Assembly (NCBI GenBank): GCA_038030265.1
Contig: CM075943.1
Coordinates: 43,772,001-43,836,000 of the forward strand
Direction: 5' to 3'
Length of the DNA: 64,000 bases
Origin: Corythucha ciliata
Lineage: Eukaryota; Arthropoda; Insecta; Hemiptera; Tingidae
This document shows, one piece after another, positions 1-11,569 of the stretch. The notes under the pieces were generated by a model, which was not told where the DNA came from, ran no database searches, and worked only from the letters and a program-made list of their open reading frames with translations. A program made the position numbers and the translations under genes. The stretch's first letter is position 1; every line of letters begins with the position of its first letter.

Positions 1-1140
1 ACCTTAGTCTGATTCGACATCTATCCCACGTGTTTGGCACTTTTACAACCAAATGGCCTCTACTCCAGACACTAAAAACTCAAAATTCGCGGATTTTTGC
101 TATTCCATAACTAAATTTTGCAGATTCATCTCGTTCAAACCCCAATTTCGTGGGGTTTGCTCTTTCAAAATCCTAATTTCGTGGGTTTCGCTCCTTGGAT
201 AGCAATTTTTATGAACTTTCGCTCATCCAATACCAACTTTCCAGGGTTTGGCTCCCATAAAACCGAATTTCGGTTAGGTCTTTATAAAATCAGCTTGGCC
301 GGTTTGGTTAGTTTTAAAAACAAAGTTAAGAACAAAATCCGTGATTTCGGTTTTTTCACATCCCAAGTACTAATGTCGCTAGATTTTCGCTCTTTCATAA
401 CCAAATCAACCATAACCAATCAAAATTGTTTCAATTTTGGTACCTACCAATTTTAGGATTTTGGTTTCACGGATTTTAAAAATTTCCTACCCCAATTTTG
501 CAAATTCTCACACTTTTAAAACTGAATTTCCTAAGGTTTGATCTTCCAAAATTCAAAAACAAATTTTCGTCAGTTTTGCTCTTTCATAAACCATTTTTAT
601 GGACTTTCGCTCTTTCATAACGAAATTTCGTGGTCTTTGCTCCTTTAAAAACGAAATTTCGGGAATATCTGTCTGATAAAAACCGAAATTCAGCTACTTA
701 CAAGATCAGTTTCGCAGATTCGGTTAATTCTAAAAACTAATTTGGCGGAAAACGAACAGAGGAAACCAAATTTTGCGATTTTGGCGTTTTCAACCTCCAA
801 TTTCGAGCCTTCATAACCAAGTGTTTCAAATGTAGAACCTTAAAAATCAAATTTCACAGATTTTTTTGTTATTTCCTACTCCAATTTATTGGATTTTTCA
901 AGCCAAATTTGTGGGGTTTACTCTTACTAAACTCAGTATTGTAGGTGAATCAGTCAATTCAGGAAACAAAGGCTTTTTCTAAAACCAAATTCCCGGATTT
1001 TACTTTATTATTCAAAACCCAAATTCCGTCATTTTGGCCCCTTAAACAAATCTCAAGTACTGCGGATCTTCACTCTTTCAAAAACCTAATTTCGCGTATT
1101 TGGCTTATTCAAACCGAGTCACCAATAATTTTAACATTAA
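1..1140 (+). repeat. Degenerate minisatellite, family A
   Basis: The stretch is filled with loosely repeated units of roughly 30-45 bp. They combine TTTCAAAACCAAATTTCGTGG-like words with TTTGCTCTTTC. Examples are near 125-200, 560-660 and 1040-1100. Units differ by many substitutions and indels, and no frame stays open across them, so this is not coding. The same family recurs in reverse orientation at 31740-32060 and in this orientation at 54640-55070. The left edge runs off the window. Confidence 0.75.
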
Positions 1141-2140
1141 ACTGATTTTTTCAGATGTCCTACTGTTGTGACCTACATTCCGTCACACGTCTCCCACTTT
1201 TGTCGTACCGTTTTGTGCCAGGCGTCCTCGGAAACTACACTTTTACATTTGGTCACCCTATTTTGAGCCCATATACGATCCACGAATTAGCCTTTAATTG
1301 CGATTACGGCTGTAAATTTATTTTTGCGCCTTTGCTTTTCTCTCAATTTTAGCTGCTTTTTCTTAAGTTGTAGGTGCTTACAAACACATCTGATTAGCGC
1401 TCCTTCTCAATCATATAGCCGGGAAGTTCCTTGGAATGCCACAATTTTATTTTTATTTTATTTTTTCACATACATTAAACTTTTTGATCAACAACCACCT
1501 ACCGTTTGAACACAAACTTGAATTTATATTTATTCATGTACCTATGACCGAACTTGCTTCTTGTAAATTAAAAAAATGCGCGTGGCCCTATAAAGTTCGG
1601 GGCACTGGGCACCTGCCCCACCTGCCTCCGTGTTAATCCGGCTGTGATCTACAGTATAGGGTCGAAATTAGCCAGTTTTCGGGGTGAAATTCAGACTTAT
1701 TCGCCTAAGAATTGCCGATTCCTGTAGGAAGTAAAGTTTTGAAGGCTATTTTAAAAAATACATTTATGGATAATCAATGAACTTATAACAGTGCGTGGTT
1801 CGGCCACAACGCTAATGCTTTTGTTTGCTAATAGCCACGATAAATGTGACCCTCCCCGCTATAGTTCCTATATTGAAGTATACAACAATTATTAGCAAAC
1901 ATAACGTGTTCAAGCGCGAATAATTCCAACTTAGATGGGGCAAGAAGAACTAATTTCGTTGCACAGTACTCGTAAATTCTTGAAGGAGACCATAGAAAAA
2001 GCTTCACGTGAGAAATGCAAGATGCTGACTGAATTGCAAAGAGACGCCGGTCGCGCGCACTTTGTTTCCACTCTTTCTTTCTTAAAAGGACATAATATTT
2101 GTTGTCCCCCTCTTTCCAAGGAAGACGCGATATCCCTTTC

Positions 2141-2159
2141 GAGAGAGAGAGAGAGAGAG
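2141..2159. repeat. (GA)n microsatellite
   Basis: This is an uninterrupted GA dinucleotide run of about nine units. It creates the apparent Ser/Leu-rich open frames on the minus strand around it. Confidence 0.9.
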
Positions 2160-2839
2160 TGAGAGAACAAAAAAAAACCCCTGTGGGAGACACGTACAAA
2201 TTTCCTTGCTTTTGGCGTTGTTGACTCTCTCCCTCATCCCTTTTTTCGGATCATTAGTAAACCACGGCTTTCCACACGAAGAGGGAGCCCGGGCATATAG
2301 GATTCCTGTCATAACTCACTCCTCGTTTGGCCTCTACCACCACAAATAAATTAGAAGCTCCGCTTTTGTTTTTTCACGGTTTTTTTTCTTCAATAAAAAA
2401 AAAAAATCAAGTTCGCCTCCCTCGGTCACGTCTGTTTTGATTTTAGAACAGTAGGTATCGATGAGGTTGAAAGTTTCGGGGGCATTCTTTTTTCAAATAG
2501 TCTGAAAATCGGGCGTGAAAGGATAAGTGGTACCGAAACGGCATAGCATTCCGGATGACTGAGATAGATGAAAAAATTCTTTTGGGTGGCAGCGAAAAAT
2601 GTGTTTATTATTTTGTTAAAAAAACGTTTGGCATATTTCTCCCCGTCTCCAGATGGTTACAAGAAGTTCAAGATGGCTTATAGGTAGGGGGAAGAATTGC
2701 TCAAAATAAGTAAGAAACTCGCTCTTCACGTGATATATCTTTTATGATTGATTGTCTGCCCGAAACTCACTTCTTGAATTAAATGCAACTGACTGAGTTC
2801 GTTGAACGTGTTGAAGAAATATCACGCTTCCCAGAAGAA

Positions 2840-2842
<3 letters not shown>

Positions 2843-2866
<24 letters not shown>
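2843..2866. repeat. (GA)n microsatellite
   Basis: A GA dinucleotide run of about twelve units, preceded by GAAA-type purine repeats. Confidence 0.9.
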
Positions 2867-2870
<4 letters not shown>

Positions 2871-5800
2871 AATAACGTCCAGATAATTCATCAAATGTCC
2901 GGTTTTAACCAATTTTCGCCTTTTATTTCAATAGCGTACCTTACCGTGTTATTTCCTGTATAACTTGTTCAAATGAGAAAGGGGCGAGTGGTCCGTGAGC
3001 AACTGGGCAAGCTAAATCAAACTAGCGTGAAAGCGGACACTTGCACGCTGCTTGATTTCCGTTACGGTCCGATCCCTCAATCTTTTTAAAGCTTTTCTAC
3101 ATAGACGCCTTTTATCGTCACTAAAAACATTCATTAACCGCTTCAGTGTTTTCCAAAAGAATAGGGAGGGCTGATTGAGAAAAAAGTGTGAACTAGTTAA
3201 CCAAACTCAAACTCTGAACGGGAAATATGGTTTTTTTTTCTATCCTGTCTTCAGATAAGGCAAGAAGATAAAACGCGGTTTAAAAAGTGAAATAATTTCT
3301 GGGCGTTCCACGAGATTCTTTTGACATTCACTTTGAAACAGCCATCTGTCCCTGTTAAAAAGTGCAAGGAAAAGAAAGAAGGAGGAAAAAAAAAGGTAAA
3401 AACAAGATGGGAACTACCGGAGTGTTGTTATACGCCGAAAGCCCATTCGAGTTAAGCTGGATTTATATGGTTAGACTGGCGCGGAGCCCCGCTGGAGGAT
3501 TAATAGGGTGGAAGCTGTGTTGTAGTGCTCATTATTTAACACTCACCAACTTCTAGTTTTCAACAAGATTATTTTACAAGAATTTAAGCTCTCGCCGAGG
3601 TTTTTTTTTTTTTTTTCTCCTTCTAAACTTGAAGAGAAATTCACCTCACGCCCTCCGTTGATGGGCCTTTTAAAAGAAAAAATGATATAGCGAGGTAGAC
3701 AGAGGGGCATGAGTGAGAAAGAAATAAGAAACACCTTTCATCAAACCTTGGCATTGATTAGTAATCGTTTTAAAGCGGGAGAGCACATTTCTTTGAAAGA
3801 AGCCGAAAAAAAAAACTTGGTGAGTTGGGAGATTTTACCTCTTTTCGTAATTATTTAATCAAAGTATGGACTATGGCGAAGCGGAGTAATGTGCTTTTTA
3901 GCACGTATGCGTTAAATTTATAACCACATAATAGAGAAGGGGGAGGGGCTTACGTTACTGCTTATGTCGGACATTTTTTCAACTGTATATCCTTTGAGTT
4001 AAAATAGGGTAGACCACGTCCCGCATGACTTAACGACCAAGGTCTTCGAAGTGTCAAACTAAATGTTAGTATTTTAGATGACGATCCATAGTCCTTTCTG
4101 ATTTTCCCGACATTATTAAAACAAATTGCATATTCCTGTCGTAATCGTAAAATAATAAACTGATTTTCTTAAGAATATGATAAATTGTTTAAAAATATGA
4201 AAGACCCATCCTAACCGGCCTCGTTGAAAAAATTACTAGCCCCGACAAAATAGCAGGACGGCATATAACTACCCTTTTACACCGTCACATGCTAACTCAA
4301 ATACGGTCTAATTCTTAATAATTTACAAAATTAAAGCCCATTTTTTACAGCGTCAAGTCATTTTTCAACCCCGTAAATGTCCTTCGGCCAACCACTGGAG
4401 CCGAAGCTATTGAGGCAGATGCTTTTTCTGAATGAAAAAGAGGGGAGAGACAAAATCAGACTAAAAGCATTGGACAGAAAAACTCTCTTCCGCTTGTGCC
4501 GTGCTCTTTTACATCTCTGCTCTTTTCATCTTTTTCTATGCTGCCACTTAAAAGAGCGTATTTTTTTCTAATGTGAAGAAATCGTGACTTGTTATGGGGA
4601 AGGTGCGGCGATACACTATTGAAGGGGTTTCGAGTGAAAAGGGAGGGAGTTTCCTTAATGTTCGTTAATGCACTTAGGCACGCGCGCTGTCTTTATTGAT
4701 GGTGTTTTGAGGACGGTGATTCTGCGAGAAAAAGTATTTTACAGGGCGAATGTGACTAGAGAAATCAGATGAGTGACCAATAAGAAACGGAAATGGAATA
4801 ATACAATTCTTCTGTTATTTACAGACCTTTGAATGAACGTAAACGCAATACAGGACCGACAATATATCGGGATTAAAACAGTTCACTCTCATCGCTACTC
4901 ATTAGGTTTAGGTCATTATCAAGGTCGCCTAATTGCTGTTCAGATTCTACCAGAAGTGCTTATTAATAAAAAAAAATTAAACTCATAGAAAAATTTGATG
5001 GAGTAAGAAGCTAAATTGTACCTAGCGATACGCAAAAACAAAAAGTCTCTAGAACAACATCAAATCATATTATTCTGATAATTGGACCTGACGGGCAACA
5101 CACAATACAAAAGAACGTATTTCTCCTCTTGAGTTTTTAAAATGCATGAACCAGTTTGATCAAGATCTGCTTGCCCCACGATTGAAGATTGAAGGTATAC
5201 GCGAGAAAGATAGGATGAGGGAGGGTCAGATGAATGCATGCGAGAGCTATATAAGAAGTTCGGAAACGATTTAGAGTTAAGTAGGCGAAGCCGGGAGCTA
5301 AAGAAAGATTTAAACGTTCACATCGAAAATCAAAAAGTATACACATTTTGAAAAGAACGTGCACGTGTTCAAAGCTTTTTGTGGCCTATGGCCAGGCACC
5401 ACTTTGTGGCGAGCAGCCTTTTACAAAAGTGCCCCTTACTCCCCCGCCCCTATAACTACTGATACGTGATGAGCATGATTTCCATACTGTAAAACCGTTT
5501 CTTCTACATGCCCTCACGATGTTTTTTCTTTCTTTCATTATAGTTGAGCGTTTCAGTCAGAAACTTGTAATTAGAATAAGGAAAAAATAATAATAATTCG
5601 TGAAAGGACGTCACCACGACAGCCAAAGGGGATCAAGCAGGGTGAAACACTTGAATTATAATTCAAAGTGTTTCGTTTAACTGCCCAATAATATTTTAAA
5701 ATGTCCGGGTTTCTGCATTAATTATATTCATTGCATTCGGATGTAAAAAATTGAAGATCTAACAAGAATTAATTAAAGAATTATATTTTTGATTCGTAAA

Positions 5801-6370
5801 ACTTTTTTCACCACTTTCAGAGTTTTATAGTTGTCGATGTGGCTCAGACTGTTAAAGCGATAATAATCTCTACTTCACTGCGCTCATTTCGGATTACAGA
5901 GGCATGCATGTGAAAAAGAAGAGAGAGAGAAAAAAAAACAACTTGTAAATATACACCTCACGGTTATATAGACATCAAGCCCGTTGTCAGGTTCTTCAGA
6001 TTATAATACATTAATAATTGATTGCCGAGGTGACGGTTACATAAAACCAAGCGGCGACGGTGACCCAGTCGAACGACATTCTTTCATTTCGGAACCCAGA
6101 GAGAAACTGGACTTCTTAAAAAAAAAAATAAAAGGTTGGGAGCTTAATATACCTACCTGAAGAACCTGAGCCGTAACCTCGTGATATATGCTTCTCCCTG
6201 ATTTTTTTTTTTTCTTTTTAAATAACAGAAGATAGCTAGGCCATTGTGGGGAGGTATAGGGTTGGAGAGAGGATTCCATTATTTTAACTCTTTTTTTTTT
6301 CTAAAATCGATAGATGAGGACAAGATAATTATTATAATAACAACCTAAAATCTAAAAATAGTTAATTAAC

Positions 6371-6515
6371 AGCTTTTTCCTCATTTGCATATACAATTCT
6401 GCGACGGAGCAGTTCATTTCCACCCGTCTTCACCATTAACACATGATTTAATTCAGAGAGGAGTGGTGGAAATGAGCTACACCGTGACAGATTTTTGTGC
6501 GTATGGAAAACGCTT
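6371..6515. mobile_element. Foldback element, GCGTTTTCCAT family, copy 1
   Basis: The sequence is an imperfect inverted repeat. The left arm (from GCTTTTTCC through GAGCAGTTCATTTCCACCC) pairs with the right arm ending GTATGGAAAACGC. The centre carries the word TTTAATTCAGAGAGGA. The reverse complement of the right arm aligns closely with the copy at 29326-29463, sharing GCACAAAAATCTG and CTCTGAATTAAAT. Related copies are at 43647-43779 and 44949-45219. It has no coding capacity and is probably a MITE-like element. The superfamily was not determined. Confidence 0.7.
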
Positions 6516-6759
6516 TATTGAAGGAAAACAGTTGTTCGAGTAATCAATATTTATTTTCGATCAAAATGATTCGACGAGGTTGATCAACCTCTAGACTATT
6601 AGAGCTTGAGATCAATCCGAAGTTGCAGGAACATGAATGGGAGAGCCTTTCCTATTGTCCTAATCACTGGCCGACCAACACCTATCGAAGCCTGGGACGG
6701 AAACCTCCAAGAGGCCCACAAGTCTCTACAGTATATACCTCTATTGGTAACCTCTAATG

Positions 6760-7990
6760 CATTTTCATTCTGCAACTGACTTTTATGTTAGCCACGAATT
6801 ACCTCTATTTCCACACTCCATCCGTCAATTGAGCTTTTAAGCTAGCCGCGAATGAGAAGCTTTATGAAAACTTATCCAATTTGGCCGCGTGTAACGTTTT
6901 TCTCAATTTCAGCCGTGGATTAGCGGTCCCCCCCCCCCGTCCAATACCCATGAATTTGCGGTTTTTCTCAACTTTAACAGCAAAGTAGCGTATTTATTCC
7001 GTAAAATAAGCAATGCCTCTTAATTTTCCACGAGTTGGCGTTATCCTCAAATTTAGCTGAAAATTAGTGATTTTTAGCACGCAGCAAATTAGCTTTTCAG
7101 TTTGAGCTGAAAATTAGCGTTTCTTAAGTGTTTTCCTCAATATTAGCCGCAAAATAGCGGTTTTAAAAAGCGGTAACTTTTGCGAAAAACAATACCATTT
7201 TTTTTATTCACCAAACGCTATGGATTAGCGATTTTTCTCAATTTTAGCCACGAACTAGCGGGTTTTCGCACATATAGCAATAAATTGGCGCTTTTCTCAA
7301 TTTTAGCCTCAAAGTTGCCTTCAGAAGCCGTGAGTTAGCATTTTTTCTTAATTTGAGCAGCGAAGTAGCCTTTCTAACTCGTGAATTAGCGATTTTTGTT
7401 AATTATAGCCAAGAATTGGCGTATTCCGATTTTTATAATCGCAAATTGGCCATTTTTCCAGGTTTTACCTCGAATTAGCACTTTTTTTCTATTTACTGCA
7501 AAACAACCATTCGCTTAATTTTAGCCCACCTAATTATTGATTTTCTCAAAATTAGCCGCAAATTAGCTTTATGTTTACACTTTAGCACCGCATTAAGGGG
7601 TCCATAGACGTACAATAATATTGCGCAATAAATTTGTACAATATTTCGTTTCCAGATGTTTAGGGATAAAAAAATAGGTTGTTCATTATATTGTGCAACC
7701 CATCAATACAACCCACAAACGTTCAATTTTATTGTACAACCCCTATTATTGCGCAATATTATTGTACGTGTATGGGCCGCTTTAGCATTTTTGTTGTACT
7801 TTTGGCAATAGATTAGCACTTCTGCTCAGTTTTAACCTTGAATAAGCTTTTTTTTTTTTACTTGTGGCCATGAATTGGCTGTTTTCCTCAATTTTAGACA
7901 CAAAACTTAAGAAGGCGGGCATTTGAAATATAAATTTTATAACACACTTTATCCGCGAATTAGCGCTTTATATGTCAATTTCAGCAGCGT
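6760..7990 (+). repeat. Degenerate minisatellite, family B
   Basis: Dozens of imperfect units of about 28-36 bp are built on CTCAATTTTAGCCGCGAATT followed by AGCGTTTTT. Clear units lie at 7215-7262, 7285-7310, 7385-7430 and 7530-7566. Units vary strongly and contain frequent stops, so this is not coding. The array is interrupted by a foldback element at 7599-7778. The family recurs in both orientations elsewhere in the window. Confidence 0.85.
7599..7778. mobile_element. Foldback MITE inside family-B array
   Basis: About 180 bp with long terminal inverted repeats. The left arm reads GGTCCATAGACGTACAATAA and continues ATATTGCGCAATAA. The right arm is its near-perfect reverse complement, ending CGTGTATGGGCC. 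The middle is again TTGTACAA-rich. Family-B words (TTTAGCA) sit directly on both sides, so the element inserted into the array. The target-site duplication cannot be separated from the repeat itself. Confidence 0.75.
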
Positions 7991-8029
7991 AGTAGTGTTG
8001 AGAAATGGGTGGAGAGGGTTGAGAAATGT

Positions 8030-8570
8030 TGTTCTTCGCTCTACTAAAAATGGCTTGAGTGCCATTCGTTGCTTAAAACATGGATAAATTAGATATTCAC
8101 ATCACAAAAATGAGTAGGCTGACTATACTCGTGCCCCAAAATGGCAAAACTGACGATTCGCGCCCTAACAATAGCCAAACTGACTTCACGACTCACGAGC
8201 CCTAAACATGGCTAAACCAAGGATTCGTGCGGCCCTGAAAATATTCCTGAAAGATCAGGATTCCCACAATGAAAATGGCTAAATTAACCATTTGCATGCC
8301 AAAACTGACCAAAACAGGCCTTGGCTTGACGGATTATTTGCGCCACAAAAACGGTTAAAGTGGCTATAACTGCGCGGCCAGGAAAAGCATAAACAGATAA
8401 TTCCTGCCTTGTGAACTGCGAAATCAATCCAATAATGGCTAAACTGACAATTTTCGACCTAAAGATGGCAAAACTGACGATTAGCGCCTTGAAAATACCT
8501 ATAATCGTGCGCTAAAACTAGCCAAACTAGCGATTCCAGCTCTAAAAACTCCAAAAATGGCTTTAAGAGC
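8030..8570 (+). repeat. Degenerate minisatellite, family C
   Basis: Units of about 30-40 bp carry AAAATGGCTAAACTGACGA followed by TTCGCGCCCT. Clear copies are near 8125-8165, 8275-8300, 8430-8500 and 8515-8560. The array directly follows the family-B array. It is cut by the TA-flanked element at 8575-9401 and resumes on its far side. Confidence 0.8.
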
Positions 8571-8574
8571 CCTA

Positions 8575-9401
8575 TTGGCGATTGTAGATATCACTAGCGG
8601 CGCTAGTGTCGTGTGATAATGAAACCGGTACTCCCCAAACATGTTAGATGATAACAAGTTTTGTGTTTTTTTAAAGTGTTTTTTCGTGGTCAACGTCCGT
8701 AACATACCAGGAAAAAAGTAGTCAGTTGGCCAAAAGTGACGAGAACGGACGAACTTGGTTTCTGATACATTTATACTCAAACGTCAAGCAAGATCCCAAG
8801 CCTTCCAGCGGTCGACTTTCTCCCAACAATAGGCTAATTGATAACTGACACCGTTGAACCCTCAATTTTAGGGAAACAATGAAATGAAAATGTTGTGTCT
8901 CAGTCACGAGGGGAAGAGCAACCGAAGACACAGCAGTTTTCTCTGGATTCACCCTTGAGAGATATCCCACGAGCACATTGTCATTTCTTTATTGGTACTC
9001 GCCAGCTCTCCGTTTCGTTTTAGTGCTCAGAGAATGGCACGGGTTCAGCAAAATGGTCGAAAACGTTTTTGAATAGGTGTTTTCGAGTTTTCTTGCACCA
9101 ACAAATAGCCGACAGTGAAAATTTCTGTACGGGTGTACTGCGCACCCGCACAACCGTCTTGTTTTCTTGATTCGGTGATGCCAAAGGTACAGTATCGAGG
9201 CCTTCTCGTCACCGTCGGATTATTTAGCCGTAGTTCACAGTAAAAAAGTGTCACCGACCAACATTTTTGATACATGAACTTCCTTATTGCAGAAAACCTT
9301 TGTTGTATAGTTTGTTGTCAAACGACAACAACAAAACGTACCGGACTCAATGTTTCTCTGAAACGCCGCCAAATATCGTAGCCCTTAGCTACAATCGCCA
9401 A
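8575..9401. mobile_element. Non-autonomous TA-flanked DNA transposon in family-C array
   Basis: An 827-bp segment begins TTGGCGATTGTAG and ends with the exact reverse complement, CTACAATCGCCAA. Both ends are flanked by TA (8573-8574 and 9402-9403). Family-C minisatellite resumes on either side. Just inside the ends, GCGGCG and CGCCGCC extend the inverted repeat. TA duplications are typical of Tc1/mariner-type elements, but no DDE/D transposase is visible: the internal minus-strand frames are short and unrecognised. It is therefore called a non-autonomous insertion, with the superfamily inferred only from TA. Confidence 0.65.
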
Positions 9402-9403
9402 TA

Positions 9404-11010
9404 CAAATGGATTAACTGACAATTTGCGTCCTGAAAATGCCTGGTTGCCATGGAAACTAAAAAGTGAAAAGGACCAAATAGACTATGGAATAATTACTGT
9501 ACTGTTTTCTTCCTTTGTTATTATTAATGTTTCATTGTTGTATGGTTTTCTTCATTATTATCATTATCATTACCGACTGATCAGTACGCTGTGTTTATTT
9601 ATGCAACTCAATTTAGTTGAGCAGCCCCTCATTACTGCTGTGTAATTAAAGCAATAAAGTGTTTCTCTCCGTACAGAAGGGGCACTCTCAATAATTGTTG
9701 GGAGTATGTGACGCCAAGTGGATAGGTTCCTTCTCGCGGGGGGCTGTTATCATTGTGTCAGGTTATGTTAGGACACCCCTCCCTTCTTGGCAATACACTC
9801 CCCCTTCCCAAAGCCCCTTTATAATTTCGGGTTTTTCTTTATTTTTGCAGTTTAAATTCTTTAAAAACTTTGGCCTCTGTGCATAGTAACCTTGAACACT
9901 CGATTTTCGTAGCCGCAAAATTGACAAAATGGCAAGAAAAAGCGAGGAAATAGTCGAGAAACAAAAAAAAAAAACTCGTAAAAAGTCTCCAAGTACTTTT
10001 TGAAAATAAATGGTCGACCTCTATTTAAAACAGCAGCAAACAAAAAAATCGGATTTACCTTTGTCAGGACAGGAATAATCTGTTTGGAGACCAGGTCCGA
10101 GTATAGCTGAGGTAGCCGAAGGTCTGATGAGGTGGAAATGGTAACTGGACCGCACCCGGTGTTTTTTTATATAAACCGCGGACGGTGTTTTTTTATTAAC
10201 AATGCTGCCACCATATGATCACTTTCTCTGTTTACTTATTTTGAATAATATGCTACGTTGGTACGAGTGTATATACGAGTCTAACGGGGAACTTCCCCCC
10301 AAATGATTCTTCCCGTCCCGCCCTGAGTGTCACCCCCTGAAATAGACCTAGAAAATGGCTAAATTGTTTATTCCCGTCATTCTGGCAATTCCCGCTCCAA
10401 TTAAGACGTAACTGACCGTTCGGACCCAAAGATAGAAAAACTGGCGAGTCGTACCTTGAAGATAACACACTGATGACTATTCACGCCTTAGAAATGACAA
10501 AAACGACTCGATAAATAATGTGGCCAATGAATAGTTAAACTAATGATTCCTGCTTTGAATTGGCCTAACCAGATTATAATGAACGATAAAGATGTTGGGG
10601 TAGGACACACCAAACAATCGTGAAAAACTGCACCGAGGGTGCGGTCCAGTTACCATTTCCACCTCATCAGACCTTCGGCTACCTCAGCTATACTCGGACC
10701 TGGTCTCCAAACAGATTATTCCTGTCCTGACAAAGGTAAATCCGACGTTTCGCGCGTCAAAAATGGCCAAACTGAGCCTTTAATTATTGACGATTCGTGT
10801 CCTCAAAATAGCAAAGCTGGCTATTCACGCCCTAAAAATGGCGTACTCGTACTGGCAATTAAACGCTTCACGCTTTAAAAATGACCAAACTGATCATTTG
10901 CGCCCTACAGAGGCTTCAGACGGTGTTATGATGACGATTCGTGCCTTCAAAATAGCTAACTGCACCAAAAACTGACGAACATGGCAAGTATCGCCTTAAA
11001 ATGATTGGGT
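9404..11010 (+). repeat. Family-C minisatellite, interrupted
   Basis: Family-C words resume at 9404-9450 and again at 10330-11010, for example AATGGCCAAACTGAGCC near 10763 and AATGACCAAACTGATCA near 10880. Between them, 9460-10320 holds AT-rich sequence without clear units and the left arm of a perfect 109-bp inverted repeat. No gene is seen. Open frames across the units are short. Confidence 0.6.
10049..10745. repeat. Perfect 109-bp inverted repeat pair
   Basis: Positions 10049-10157 and 10637-10745 appear to be exact reverse complements over 109 bp, separated by about 480 bp. The outer ends read TCGGATTTACC; the inner ends read GGTGCGGTCCAG. The inner terminus resembles the foldback element at 38996-39104, which begins GGTGCAGTTCAG and shares ACCTCAGACCTTC-like words. 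The identity contrasts with the highly diverged surroundings and implies a recent duplication, gene conversion or a young transposon. Confidence 0.8.
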
Positions 11011-11560
11011 CTTAAAATATGGGCTCAAGCACGTTTATCCCCCCCTCCCTCCCAGACACGCGCGGCTGTCCACACTAACGATGGGTTTTCAAGCAGGAAA
11101 ACTGTAATTTCTCGCCCTCAAAGAGTCATAAGGGGTTTTACTGGAAGTCCCCGCGTGGAGGGCGCAGAGAGATGCCAGAGGTGTTGTAACGACCAGTCTG
11201 ATGCGCACTCCGAGGAAGAGAGCCTCGACGCACGCGCACCTCACTCGAGCCACTCCCGTTGACGCGATATAAAATCGGCCCGAAACCAAGACAACAATGA
11301 CGTCGCAAAACGCTCATTTTGGTCCGATTTCAAGGGATGCTAACGGCCTTTTGGTTGAGTTTTGGCCTGGCCCGGGCTGCATTATGGATTTGACCATTCA
11401 CCGAGGGACTCATAAACCGCATCCTGGGTTTCAAAAAAGTCCCTTTAAAAATTGGACGAAAATGACGTGTATCTAGGGGGTTTCACTTCACGGGGGATCC
11501 AAAAATTGAAACGGATTTTTCGATCGAACGAGCCGTTAAAGGGCTGAGTATTTTAGACCT
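11011..11560. other. GC-richer segment with TATA-like motif, unassigned
   Basis: The stretch 11040-11280 is notably richer in G, C and CpG than its neighbours (ACGCGCGGC, CGACGCACGCGCACC). It ends with GCGATATAAAATCGG near 11262-11276, a TATA-box-like word. Beyond it is unique-looking sequence with no recognised protein. A promoter or the edge of an unidentified mobile element are both possible. Nothing in the sequence decides between them. Confidence 0.3.
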
Positions 11561-11569
11561 CTATAGCCA

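Larger units (their letters stand above)
1141..6370. other. Low-copy AT-rich non-coding stretch
   Basis: No gene, RNA or transposon was recognised here. All open frames are short and lack recognisable domains. The visible structure is homopolymer A/T runs and two (GA)n microsatellites. It looks like intron or intergenic DNA of a eukaryote. Confidence 0.5.
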
